Source of the DNA: Methylococcaceae bacterium NSM2-1
GTDB taxonomy: Bacteria; Pseudomonadota; Gammaproteobacteria; Methylococcales; Methylomonadaceae
Direction of reading: 5' to 3'
Length of the DNA stretch: 5,179 bases
Assembly (NCBI GenBank): GCA_002256705.1
Contig: NQJI01000121.1
Location: 1-5,179, forward strand
Part shown: positions 1-5,179 of the stretch, piece after piece
How positions within the stretch are numbered: the stretch's first letter is position 1
Layout: every line of letters begins with the position of its first letter
Program-made: the position numbers and the translations under genes
The notes under the pieces: model-generated
What the model saw: the letters and a program-made list of their open reading frames with translations, nothing else
Told to the model about the DNA's origin: nothing
The model's database searches: none

Positions 1-1
1 G

Positions 2-1810
2 ATAAAACCGCAGTTAAATCCGTCGCAACGCATACTGGATATTCATGAAGACCGCCCTGAACTGGGGTCGGCATTGGAACGTGCGGAACGTTATCTGGGA
101 CTATCCAGCACCCTGGTTATTTTAATTTCCGGCGTGGCCATTGCCATGGCGACCCGCCGATATACCGAGCGGCATTTTAATGCCACCGCCCTATTGCGCT
201 GCCTGGGCTGTAAACAGAATGAAATACTCTGGCTTTATAGCAGTCAGTTTATTGTTTTAGGTGTGTTAGCGAGTGCCATAGGTTGTTTGTTGGGCTGGTT
301 TGCACAAGAAGCTTTGTTCCATTTACTGAGAAGCTTACTGCCCCAGCACGTCGCCAGCCCCGGTTTATTGGCGGTTTTTTTCGGTTTTATCATCGGAATG
401 GCGGTTTTATTAGGTTTCGCCTTGCCGCCGTTATTACGGCTTAAACAGGTGTCACCGCTCAGAGTATTGCGCCGCGAACTGGAGCCTTTGCCCAGTAGTG
501 CGTGGCTGATCTATGGGTTATCTATCGGTATTATTGGCCTGTTAATATGGAAATATACGGATGATATTAAAATGACAGCAATCATTTTAGGCGTTGGTCT
601 GATGACTTTGCTGGTTCTAGGCTTGCTGGTTTATGGCTTGTTGAATTTAACCCATAAATTGCTGCCATCCATGAGCTTGACCTGGCGTTTCGGCTTACAG
701 GGCTTATTAAGAAATAGCCGCACCAGCGTCAGCCAAATCCTGGCTTTCAGTATTACTTTGGTTGCCATGGTACTCAGTTTTACCGTGCGTACCGATTTGA
801 TCGATAATTGGCAAAAGCAACTACCCGATAACGCGCCCAATCATTTTGCGCTAAATATTTTTCCCGACCAACAAGCCGCCTTTAAACAAGAACTGCAACA
901 GCAAAACATTAACGGAAGCCAGTTTTATCCGGTGGTTAAAGGCCGTTTGGTTGAGATCAATCATACCCCCGTACAGCAAATTGTCAGTAAAGACACGCAG
1001 GGCGAAAATGCCACACACAGAGAATTAAGCCTTACCTGGACAAAAGAACTGCCTGAAGAGAATAAAATAGCTGCCGGAAATTGGTGGAATAATCAGCAGG
1101 CAGGGTTGGTGTCTGTTGAACAGAAATTGGCCGATAGCCTGAAAATAAAGCCAGGCGATCTTTTGACATTTACCGTTGGCAGCCAACAAATCAACGCGAA
1201 GGTTGCCAGTATTCGTGAACTTAGGTGGGATACGATGAAGCCTAATTTTTATATGGTTTTCTCTCCTGGCACACTGGATGCCTATCCCAGCACTTTTATC
1301 ACCAGCTTTTATTTGCCTGAAACACAAAAAAACGTCCTAAACACACTGGTAAAAAAATTTCCCGGCACGACTATTCTGGAGGTTGATTTAATTTTGAAGC
1401 AATTTAAAACCATACTGATTCAATTGACACAAGCCATTAACTATTTGCTGTACTTTGCCTTAATGGCTGGATTTGCCGTGTTGTTTGCCGCCGTTTATGC
1501 TACCTTGGATGGTCGAATTTATGAAGGCGCGTTAATGCGAACGCTTGGCGCGAATCGTTCATTGTTAAGAAAAACCCATATTATCGAATTCAGCGCGCTA
1601 GGGCTAATTTCCGGTTTGTTGGCTGTGGTCATTTCGGAGGCCATTATATATGCGTTATATTCGCAACTGTTGAATATGGAGTACCACCCAAGTCTGTATT
1701 TGTGGCCTGTTATACCTGTTACGGGAGCTTTATGCGTTGGTATTGCCGGATGCTGGGGTGTAAGACATGTGCTTAATAAATCTCCACTACGGGTTTTAAG
1801 GGAACTATAA
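2..1810 (+). CDS. ybbP: YbbP-type FtsX-family ABC transporter permease, 5'-truncated by window edge
   Basis: This is the inner-membrane permease of a YbbA-YbbP type ABC transporter (MacB/FtsX fold). The family works with a separate ATPase and is thought to act on envelope substrates or lipoproteins; its exact substrate is unsettled. The frame is open to the left edge, giving 602 visible codons. The family is usually about 800 residues, so roughly the first quarter is missing, and the TTG at 74 is not a real start. In visible numbering the first FtsX-like domain has membrane segments near 34-51, 81-101 and 121-145. Further segments lie near 169-185, 191-214 and 244-262. A periplasmic domain spans about 264-469, and the second FtsX domain has segments near 479-499, 527-553 and 567-587. 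Each FtsX domain carries an LxRxLG motif (ALLRCLGC and ALMRTLGA) and ends in SPLRVLR(R)EL (151-160 and 594-602), which marks the internal duplication. Tandem TAA TAG stops end the gene. The family is recognised with confidence; the partner ATPase is outside the window. Confidence 0.87.
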   Translation: MKPQLNPSQRILDIHEDRPELGSALERAERYLGLSSTLVILISGVAIAMATRRYTERHFNATALLRCLGCKQNEILWLYSSQFIVLGVLASAIGCLLGWFAQEALFHLLRSLLPQHVASPGLLAVFFGFIIGMAVLLGFALPPLLRLKQVSPLRVLRRELEPLPSSAWLIYGLSIGIIGLLIWKYTDDIKMTAIILGVGLMTLLVLGLLVYGLLNLTHKLLPSMSLTWRFGLQGLLRNSRTSVSQILAFSITLVAMVLSFTVRTDLIDNWQKQLPDNAPNHFALNIFPDQQAAFKQELQQQNINGSQFYPVVKGRLVEINHTPVQQIVSKDTQGENATHRELSLTWTKELPEENKIAAGNWWNNQQAGLVSVEQKLADSLKIKPGDLLTFTVGSQQINAKVASIRELRWDTMKPNFYMVFSPGTLDAYPSTFITSFYLPETQKNVLNTLVKKFPGTTILEVDLILKQFKTILIQLTQAINYLLYFALMAGFAVLFAAVYATLDGRIYEGALMRTLGANRSLLRKTHIIEFSALGLISGLLAVVISEAIIYALYSQLLNMEYHPSLYLWPVIPVTGALCVGIAGCWGVRHVLNKSPLRVLREL

Positions 1811-1812
1811 TA

Positions 1813-1842
1813 GTGTCAAAACGTTCACATTGTATTCATAAT
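1813..1842 (+). promoter_or_regulatory. possible sigma70-type promoter for the lipoprotein gene
   Basis: A CATAAT hexamer at 1837-1842 matches the -10 consensus at 5 of 6 positions. It lies 18 bases after GTGTCA (1813-1818), which matches TTGACA at 4 of 6. A start of transcription near 1849 would give a leader of about 36 bases before the ATG at 1885. The region is AT-rich, so a chance match is quite possible. The lipoprotein gene could instead be read through from the permease gene. Confidence 0.3.
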
Positions 1843-1872
1843 TATTCATTAAACTGTAACAAAAACTCACAT

Positions 1873-1876
1873 AAGG
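1873..1876 (+). promoter_or_regulatory. ribosome binding site that fixes the lipoprotein start
   Basis: AAGG at 1873-1876 sits 8 bases before the ATG at 1885, a normal Shine-Dalgarno spacing. The same frame opens earlier with a GTG at 1813, but that would add 24 polar residues ahead of a clear lipoprotein signal peptide. The ATG at 1885 is therefore the better start. Confidence 0.65.
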
Positions 1877-1884
1877 TAATAAGT

Positions 1885-2280
1885 ATGAAAAGATTGACAA
1901 CCACTATCGTTTTTATCGGCGGCACACTGCTCTCGGGTTGCTACAGCTACGGGGGGTGGACGCCAACCGTTGATACCTATAACGATCCTAATGCGTACCG
2001 AATGAACCAGGATATGGCCGAATGCAAACAAATTGCTAGTCAAGCATCAGGTGGCGCTGTAAAAGAGACAGCCATTGGTGCAGGCACGGGTGCGGCTTTG
2101 GGCGCTGCGGCGGGTGCCATTATAGGTGCGTTCACCGGGAGCGCAGGCACGGGTGCGGCCATAGGCGCTGCGACCGGGGGTTTGGGTGGCGGTGCATATA
2201 AAGGTCTAAGCACTGACGAAAGGTATAAAAATGCTTATAACAACTGCATGAGCAATCGCGGACACCAGGTTGTTAGATAA
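1885..2280 (+). CDS. small glycine-zipper lipoprotein
   Basis: This is a 131-residue predicted lipoprotein. Its signal peptide has a charged start (MKR), a hydrophobic core and the lipobox LSGC, with the lipidated cysteine at residue 19. The following residue is Tyr rather than Asp, which by the enterobacterial Lol rule suggests the outer membrane. Residues 64-104 are built of glycine and alanine in small-residue spacing (GAGTGAALGAAAGAIIGA and a second similar block), the pattern of glycine-zipper families that pack helices in or against membranes. Two further cysteines flank this block, C47 in AECKQIA and C121 in YNNCMSNRG, and may form a disulfide in the periplasm. The C-terminal NNCMSNRGHQV motif recurs in this type of small lipoprotein. 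No specific function is known to me; an envelope-stability role is only an inference. It follows the permease gene by about 75 bases on the same strand and converges with trmN6. Confidence 0.82.
   Translation: MKRLTTTIVFIGGTLLSGCYSYGGWTPTVDTYNDPNAYRMNQDMAECKQIASQASGGAVKETAIGAGTGAALGAAAGAIIGAFTGSAGTGAAIGAATGGLGGGAYKGLSTDERYKNAYNNCMSNRGHQVVR
2080..2172 (+). repeat. internal 30-base direct repeat coding for the glycine zipper
   Basis: Bases 2080-2109 and 2143-2172 match at 27 of 30 positions, including an unbroken 17-base match (2080-2096 and 2143-2159). The copies are 63 bases apart, exactly 21 codons, so both encode AGTGAA(L/I)GAA in the same frame. The glycine-zipper block thus appears to have grown by an in-frame tandem duplication of a 21-codon unit, although selection for the same Gly/Ala pattern also keeps the copies similar. 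Confidence 0.75.
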
Positions 2281-2417
2281 CATTTAAAAACTGCACTACA
2301 GCAACACAGGGATGTGTTTGTTGGCAGAGTCTTCAAGCCTAGTTTTGGCTTAGTCTCAACCTGTAACTCTTTTAATTGGATCAAACTGACGATGTCGTTT
2401 GTTCTGATTTTTCCGAC
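2281..2417. other. convergent gap between lipoprotein gene and trmN6
   Basis: These 137 bases separate two genes that end facing each other, so terminators are expected here. Only weak candidates are visible. One is a 5-bp hairpin, AAGCC/GGCTT, at 2335-2351 with a 7-base loop and no adjoining T-run. The other is the bulged stem at 2383-2400, listed separately. No ORF, tRNA or clear repeat is seen. Confidence 0.6.
2383..2405 (+). terminator. weak hairpin, possible terminator of the lipoprotein gene
   Basis: AAAC-T-GAC (2383-2390) pairs with GTC-GTTT (2394-2400) around a GAT loop, with one bulged T. The downstream plus-strand sequence is T-rich (GTTCTGATTTTT). The stem has only seven pairs and is AT-rich, so this is a marginal call. 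Confidence 0.2.
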
Positions 2418-3170
2418 TTAATTCTTGGCGAAACGCAAAAGAAAAGACGACAAGTAGCGTTCACTGTCTTTCGTATAAACCCGGTGAGATTCGTAGATTG
2501 TCAATAAGCTTGTGGCAAACACGGCGACTGTACGGCTAAAAGTCAGTGCAGAAACCTTGGCTTCGTTATGAGTGTAGCCACGAAAATCGGTTCGATGGAT
2601 TAAATAAAAACCCGCTAATAATGCAGCCGCAGCAAATTTTTCTACCGCATGAACAGGAAGCATCAGGTAAAACAATCCCTGACTGGATAATAATTCATCG
2701 ACACTTTTAATTAACTCGGCAAATGGCAATTGATCGTTGTGTCTGGCGACTTTTCTAAGGAAGTTTGTAGTCTTGCTGTGATTTTCAAAAAACGGCGGGT
2801 TACAGATAATAAGATCATATTGGCAGCCAGCTGAACTGGCAAAGCCTTGAATATCCTGATGGACCGCCTCAAGACGATCTACCCAAGGGCAATTGTTGAA
2901 ATTTAGTTGGGTTTCTTCATAGCCTTGTTGCGTTAGTTCCACTGCTGTCACATGCGCAGCTCCCAGTTGTGCTGCCATTAAAGACAATACGCCGGTCCCA
3001 GCTCCTATATCCAACACCTTATCACCGCGATTAACCGGCGCCATGGCACCAAATAAAACAGCGTCCGTGCAAACCTTCATGGCTGATTGCTTCTGGATAA
3101 CTGAAAACTGCTGAAAGCGGAAGGTCGACATTTCACCGGTAATGCCAGGTTGAATTTTCACCATAATCAC
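2418..3170 (-). CDS. trmN6: tRNA1(Val) (adenine(37)-N6)-methyltransferase TrmN6 (YfiC)
   Basis: This SAM-dependent enzyme methylates N6 of adenine 37, next to the anticodon of tRNA1(Val), in the cytoplasm. The 250-residue reading is close to the E. coli enzyme (245). The Rossmann-fold motifs are in order: the family N-terminus FRFQQFSV and AMKVCTDA (17-37), SAM-binding motif I DIGAGTGVL (54-62), the acidic end of strand 2 at E78, D106 in HQDIQ, and the catalytic NPPFF (124-128), the N6-adenine (D/N)PP(Y/F) signature. The aromatic pair FF replaces the YY seen in E. coli, and both are allowed in the class. The start is uncertain. A GTG at 3170 overlaps the batD stop by one base (TAGTG), an ATG lies at 3164, and an ATG at 3131 (residue 14), preceded by GGTGA, lies three residues before the conserved FRFQQF. 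None has a strong Shine-Dalgarno, consistent with coupling to batD. The function call is firm; the exact start is not. Confidence 0.9.
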   Translation of the reverse strand: MIMVKIQPGITGEMSTFRFQQFSVIQKQSAMKVCTDAVLFGAMAPVNRGDKVLDIGAGTGVLSLMAAQLGAAHVTAVELTQQGYEETQLNFNNCPWVDRLEAVHQDIQGFASSAGCQYDLIICNPPFFENHSKTTNFLRKVARHNDQLPFAELIKSVDELLSSQGLFYLMLPVHAVEKFAAAALLAGFYLIHRTDFRGYTHNEAKVSALTFSRTVAVFATSLLTIYESHRVYTKDSERYLSSFLLRFAKN

Positions 3171-4903
3171 TACAAACGATAAAGCGGCTCCAGGCTTTTA
3201 TCCACAGTAACCGCAATCTTTTCTCTGGCTTTATGTTCAGTAAATGCCTGAAATAGTTTTTTGCCCTGCCACTGCCCTACTTGTTTGCCATATAAAGTTT
3301 GATTTAAATGCAGAATTTCGTCTCTTAATCGGGCGTCACAAAACACGGCGATAGCGCCCAGATTCGAGACATTAAACTTTTGCCGCCCCCATTCAAGCAA
3401 GGCATTCTTAGTAGCTACAGCATCGTTATTAGCGCATGCATTTTTTAAGTTCTTAATGCACTCTTTTAAACTTGTTTCTGAGTCATTATTTTCAATAACG
3501 GGTTTTGTAGCAGTGCGTTTAGTCAAGAAAATAATCACTGTCATTAACCAACCCGCTGCTAAAAATACAGAAACCCACAACCAGATATTAGTTTGTTGCT
3601 CACTTTTAATAACAGGACCGGTTTCAATTTTTGATGGTGCTGCTGATGTAACCGCTGGAGCAATCGCTGCGGGTTGAGTCCCGGCAACAGCAACTGCTGT
3701 AAGTGTTGTTTCCGGAATTCTCGCTAATTCCATTTTTTGGCTTTTGGTATTAAACCAGGGAATTTCTATGGCAGATAATGTGTAGCTGCCTGATTTTGAA
3801 GGAATCAGGGCAATTTTTTCTTCTCTGAAAGCCAGCAGTCCATCGGCTTTTTTCTGTTCCTTCAATACGGGTTGGTCAGGATAAGCTTTTAACTGATCAT
3901 TGGTATGAGTGGTATTCAATTCGGGCAGTTGACCGACAGTTGTGCCGTTTGCCACTAGAGTCAAGGTTCTGGTCAAAGGTTCTCCAACTTTCATTTGCTG
4001 AATATCGTCTGACCATTCCTGTTTTAAAACCAGTTGTTCTGCCGATAACCAATGTTTTCCATTAAAAGATACAGGAGCAGGTTTTACATCCAGCGTTATC
4101 GCTTTGGATTCGACTCGTTTGGTTTTGGTCATCTGGGAATTAAAAAACCCATTAAAACTGGGACGGTTATTCGTCACTACCTCAGCTGTTAATACCAGCG
4201 GCTTAATCGTTAATTTGCCGCTTTTTTGCGGGAAAATGGCATATTTTCGTTCAGTCACCGAATAATTCACCCCGTTAACCTGCGTATTATAAGAACTATC
4301 TTCACCTAATCTTTCAATCACAGCATCCGCCAGTTCAGGTTCATTTAATCTGGCTTGAGAAATATCGACCTTTGTATATAAGCGCATGGTATAGAACACC
4401 TGGGATTGTATGTAGGGATTTTCCGGTGTCGCCTCAACTTCCATAAACAAATCCTCGTCGGTATTGACAGCTTTGTTTGGTGCACCTTTAGTAACCATAA
4501 TGGTAGAAGACTGACTGACATCATTACCAAATTTTACCGGTGGAATAATTAGACTGCCCGCCTGTTTAGCCATCACATTGAGCGTCCACTGAATAGTCTT
4601 GCTGGCTTTGCCATTAATCCACGATGAGCGGCTGCTGTTACTTTGGCTGAGTATGGTGAAATCCTGTTCCAACGGGCTGAAATCGGGGTCATCGTCGGGT
4701 GATTCCGTCGCGGTAAAGATTATCTGGAAAGACTCATCAAGACTGACCGGATTACGATCCACGGAAACATTAATGTCTGCTGCAAATGTGCTTTGAGGAG
4801 CAAAAATCAATAATAACAGCAGAAAAAACACTAAATAAGCGATAAATCTTATTTCTAATTCAGGTTTAAGCAATTGTTTTATAGTGTTCATAGTTTTCAT
4901 CAT
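3170..4903 (-). CDS. batD: BatD family protein (aerotolerance / Bat system membrane protein)
   Basis: BatD proteins belong to the Bat gene clusters, which also carry MoxR ATPases and von Willebrand-domain proteins BatA and BatB. They were first linked to aerotolerance in Bacteroides; their biochemical role is unresolved. The 577-residue protein has a hydrophobic signal segment (about 19-37) with likely cleavage after STFA (A41). A long periplasmic beta-rich region follows (42-405), including the family pattern SSWINGKASKTIQWTL (93-108) and IIPPVKFG (119-126). Next come an Ala/Pro-rich linker (406-435), one membrane helix (440-461) and a helical cytoplasmic tail (about 478-577) with LLEWGRQKF. 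Length and order fit full-length BatD. The start is one of two adjacent ATGs at 4903 and 4900, or an ATG at 4891; the leader is AT-rich and none has a good Shine-Dalgarno. trmN6 follows at once. No batA, batB or moxR is visible, and the downstream side is clearly not a bat gene. Confidence 0.9.
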   Translation of the reverse strand: MMKTMNTIKQLLKPELEIRFIAYLVFFLLLLLIFAPQSTFAADINVSVDRNPVSLDESFQIIFTATESPDDDPDFSPLEQDFTILSQSNSSRSSWINGKASKTIQWTLNVMAKQAGSLIIPPVKFGNDVSQSSTIMVTKGAPNKAVNTDEDLFMEVEATPENPYIQSQVFYTMRLYTKVDISQARLNEPELADAVIERLGEDSSYNTQVNGVNYSVTERKYAIFPQKSGKLTIKPLVLTAEVVTNNRPSFNGFFNSQMTKTKRVESKAITLDVKPAPVSFNGKHWLSAEQLVLKQEWSDDIQQMKVGEPLTRTLTLVANGTTVGQLPELNTTHTNDQLKAYPDQPVLKEQKKADGLLAFREEKIALIPSKSGSYTLSAIEIPWFNTKSQKMELARIPETTLTAVAVAGTQPAAIAPAVTSAAPSKIETGPVIKSEQQTNIWLWVSVFLAAGWLMTVIIFLTKRTATKPVIENNDSETSLKECIKNLKNACANNDAVATKNALLEWGRQKFNVSNLGAIAVFCDARLRDEILHLNQTLYGKQVGQWQGKKLFQAFTEHKAREKIAVTVDKSLEPLYRL

Positions 4904-4912
4904 TAATTATTA

Positions 4913-4928
4913 TTTACGCGTGTGTAAA
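4913..4928. promoter_or_regulatory. imperfect dyad in the batD leader
   Basis: TTTAC at 4913-4917 mirrors GTAAA at 4924-4928, and the whole 16-base stretch is symmetric at 6 of 8 positions. It lies just downstream of the possible batD start of transcription (near 4934), where a repressor site could sit. A chance dyad in AT-rich DNA is equally possible. Confidence 0.2.
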
Positions 4929-4940
4929 CACAAAAATTTA

Positions 4941-4969
4941 AGCATAGTCCGACAAAGAATACTGGTAAA
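4941..4969 (-). promoter_or_regulatory. possible sigma70-type promoter for batD-trmN6
   Basis: On the minus strand TTTACC (4969-4964) is followed after exactly 17 bases by TATGCT (4946-4941). Each hexamer matches its consensus at 4 of 6 positions. Transcription starting near 4934 would leave a leader of about 30 bases before the ATG at 4903. The spacing is ideal but the hexamers are only moderate. Confidence 0.35.
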
Positions 4970-5042
4970 AGTGCAAAACCAAAACTGATTTACAGGCCAA
5001 AATGCCACGTTAACGTAGTTCGACATAAGTTAAGGTAACTGG

Positions 5043-5102
5043 AAAAAATAAACCGCCACAGATTCACAGATTATAAATAAGTTTAATCTGTGAATCTGTG
5101 GC
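5043..5102 (-). terminator. possible intrinsic terminator for minus-strand transcription from the right
   Basis: Read on the minus strand, the 19-bp stem (5102-5055) is followed by GG and then TTTATTTTTT (5052-5043), the hairpin-plus-T-run layout of an intrinsic terminator. It could stop transcripts from a gene beyond the right edge before they reach batD. The stem is rather AT-rich. On the plus strand the T-run (5120-5127) begins 17 bases after the stem, too far for a standard terminator. Confidence 0.4.
5055..5102. repeat. perfect 19-bp inverted repeat with 10-base loop
   Basis: GCCACAGATTCACAGATTA (5055-5073) is the exact reverse complement of 5084-5102, with the AT-rich loop TAAATAAGTT between. 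Each arm contains CACAGATT twice in tandem, so the stem is four copies of one 8-base unit, two direct and two inverted. Perfect pairing over 19 bp is far beyond chance in a gap of this size. Confidence 0.95.
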
Positions 5103-5148
5103 AACAGTAACAGGGGATATTTTTTTTGCGAGTTACCTAACGTAGTGG

Positions 5149-5179
5149 AATCGAGGATAATCGAAGCCTGCAAATCCTC
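5149..5179. repeat. second hairpin element cut by the window edge
   Basis: GAGGAT (5153-5158) pairs with ATCCTC (5174-5179), which are the last bases of the window, leaving a 15-base loop. AATCGA also appears twice in tandem spacing (5149-5154 and 5159-5164). The right arm may continue outside the window as a longer complement to the sequence before 5153. Confidence 0.35.

Larger units (their letters stand above)
5033..5138. repeat. nested palindromic intergenic element (outer arms)
   Basis: The outer arms are AGGTAACT (5033-5040) and AGTTACCT (5131-5138), 8 perfect pairs. After a small internal mismatch (GG opposite GCG), AAAAAATA (5043-5050) can pair with a TATTTTTT within the T-rich run at 5118-5127. 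The arms enclose the 19-bp inner stem. The whole could fold into one long hairpin about 106 bases long. It has no coding capacity. Its form fits a REP/MITE-like repeat, but the family is not identified. Confidence 0.6.
5011..5146. repeat. 9-bp direct repeat TAACGTAGT flanking a palindromic element
   Basis: TAACGTAGT occurs at 5011-5019 and again at 5138-5146, bracketing 118 bases that contain the nested palindrome. The left copy also forms part of a perfect 10-bp palindrome, ACGTTAACGT (5007-5016). The arrangement could be a target-site duplication. The fit is not clean: the right copy abuts the outer arm, while the left copy is separated from its arm by about 14 bases. Confidence 0.4.

Noticed and set aside
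74..76. TTG as the start of the permease gene
   Set aside because: The frame is open to the left edge, and the upstream residues ending in ELGSA read on naturally into the LERAERYLG family segment. The gene is truncated by the window rather than starting here.
631..1327. Two minus-strand ORFs of 69 and 100 codons (631-840 and 1025-1327)
   Set aside because: They lie wholly inside the permease gene, whose protein is convincing, and show no recognisable domain. They are shadow frames.
1813..1884. GTG-initiated extension of the lipoprotein gene
   Set aside because: It would put 24 polar residues before a clear signal peptide and lipobox, while the ATG at 1885 has a properly spaced AAGG.
2335..2351. 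AAGCC/GGCTT hairpin as a terminator
   Set aside because: The stem has five pairs and there is no T-run next to it on either strand.
3456..4796. Short ORFs inside batD on both strands (3456-3677 +, 4345-4530 -, 4599-4796 +)
   Set aside because: All lie inside the well-supported batD frame, and their translations have no recognisable features.
5055..5102. CRISPR-like repeat
   Set aside because: The CACAGATT units are arranged as one palindrome with no regularly spaced spacers, and no cas genes are present.

Overview
The window looks like a chromosomal stretch of a gammaproteobacterium of moderate GC content. Four protein-coding genes are visible: the C-terminal part of a YbbP-type ABC permease, a small glycine-zipper lipoprotein, the tRNA methyltransferase TrmN6 (YfiC) and the Bat-system protein BatD. 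The first and third are typical gammaproteobacterial families. A methanotroph-like lineage (Methylococcales) is a possible but weak guess, based only on the general feel of the proteins and of the intergenic repeats.

Layout. Positions 2-1810 (+) hold the last 602 codons of the permease, whose start lies off the left edge. A short gap of about 75 bases follows, with a possible promoter and a clear ribosome binding site. The 131-residue lipoprotein gene is at 1885-2280 (+). A 137-base convergent gap separates it from the minus-strand pair. That pair is batD (4903 down to 3170) followed directly by trmN6 (3170 down to 2418). The batD stop and the earliest possible trmN6 start share one base (TAGTG), so the two are almost certainly co-transcribed and probably translationally coupled.

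The last 276 bases (4904-5179) contain no gene but are rich in structure. There is a possible batD promoter, a small dyad in its leader, and a nested palindromic element with a perfect 19-bp inner stem made of repeated CACAGATT units. A near-perfect outer arm pair surrounds the stem, and a 9-bp direct repeat flanks the element. A further hairpin begins at the right edge and is cut off. On the minus strand the inner stem is followed at once by a T-rich run, so it could end transcription arriving from the right and insulate batD.

How the genes work together. Three of the four products concern the cell envelope: the YbbP-type permease, the lipoprotein and BatD. TrmN6 modifies tRNA and has no obvious functional link to BatD apart from the operon. 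I see no evidence for a new defence or mobile system. The most noteworthy items are the nested palindromic element and the batD-trmN6 coupling, with batD apparently lacking an adjacent bat gene on its downstream side.
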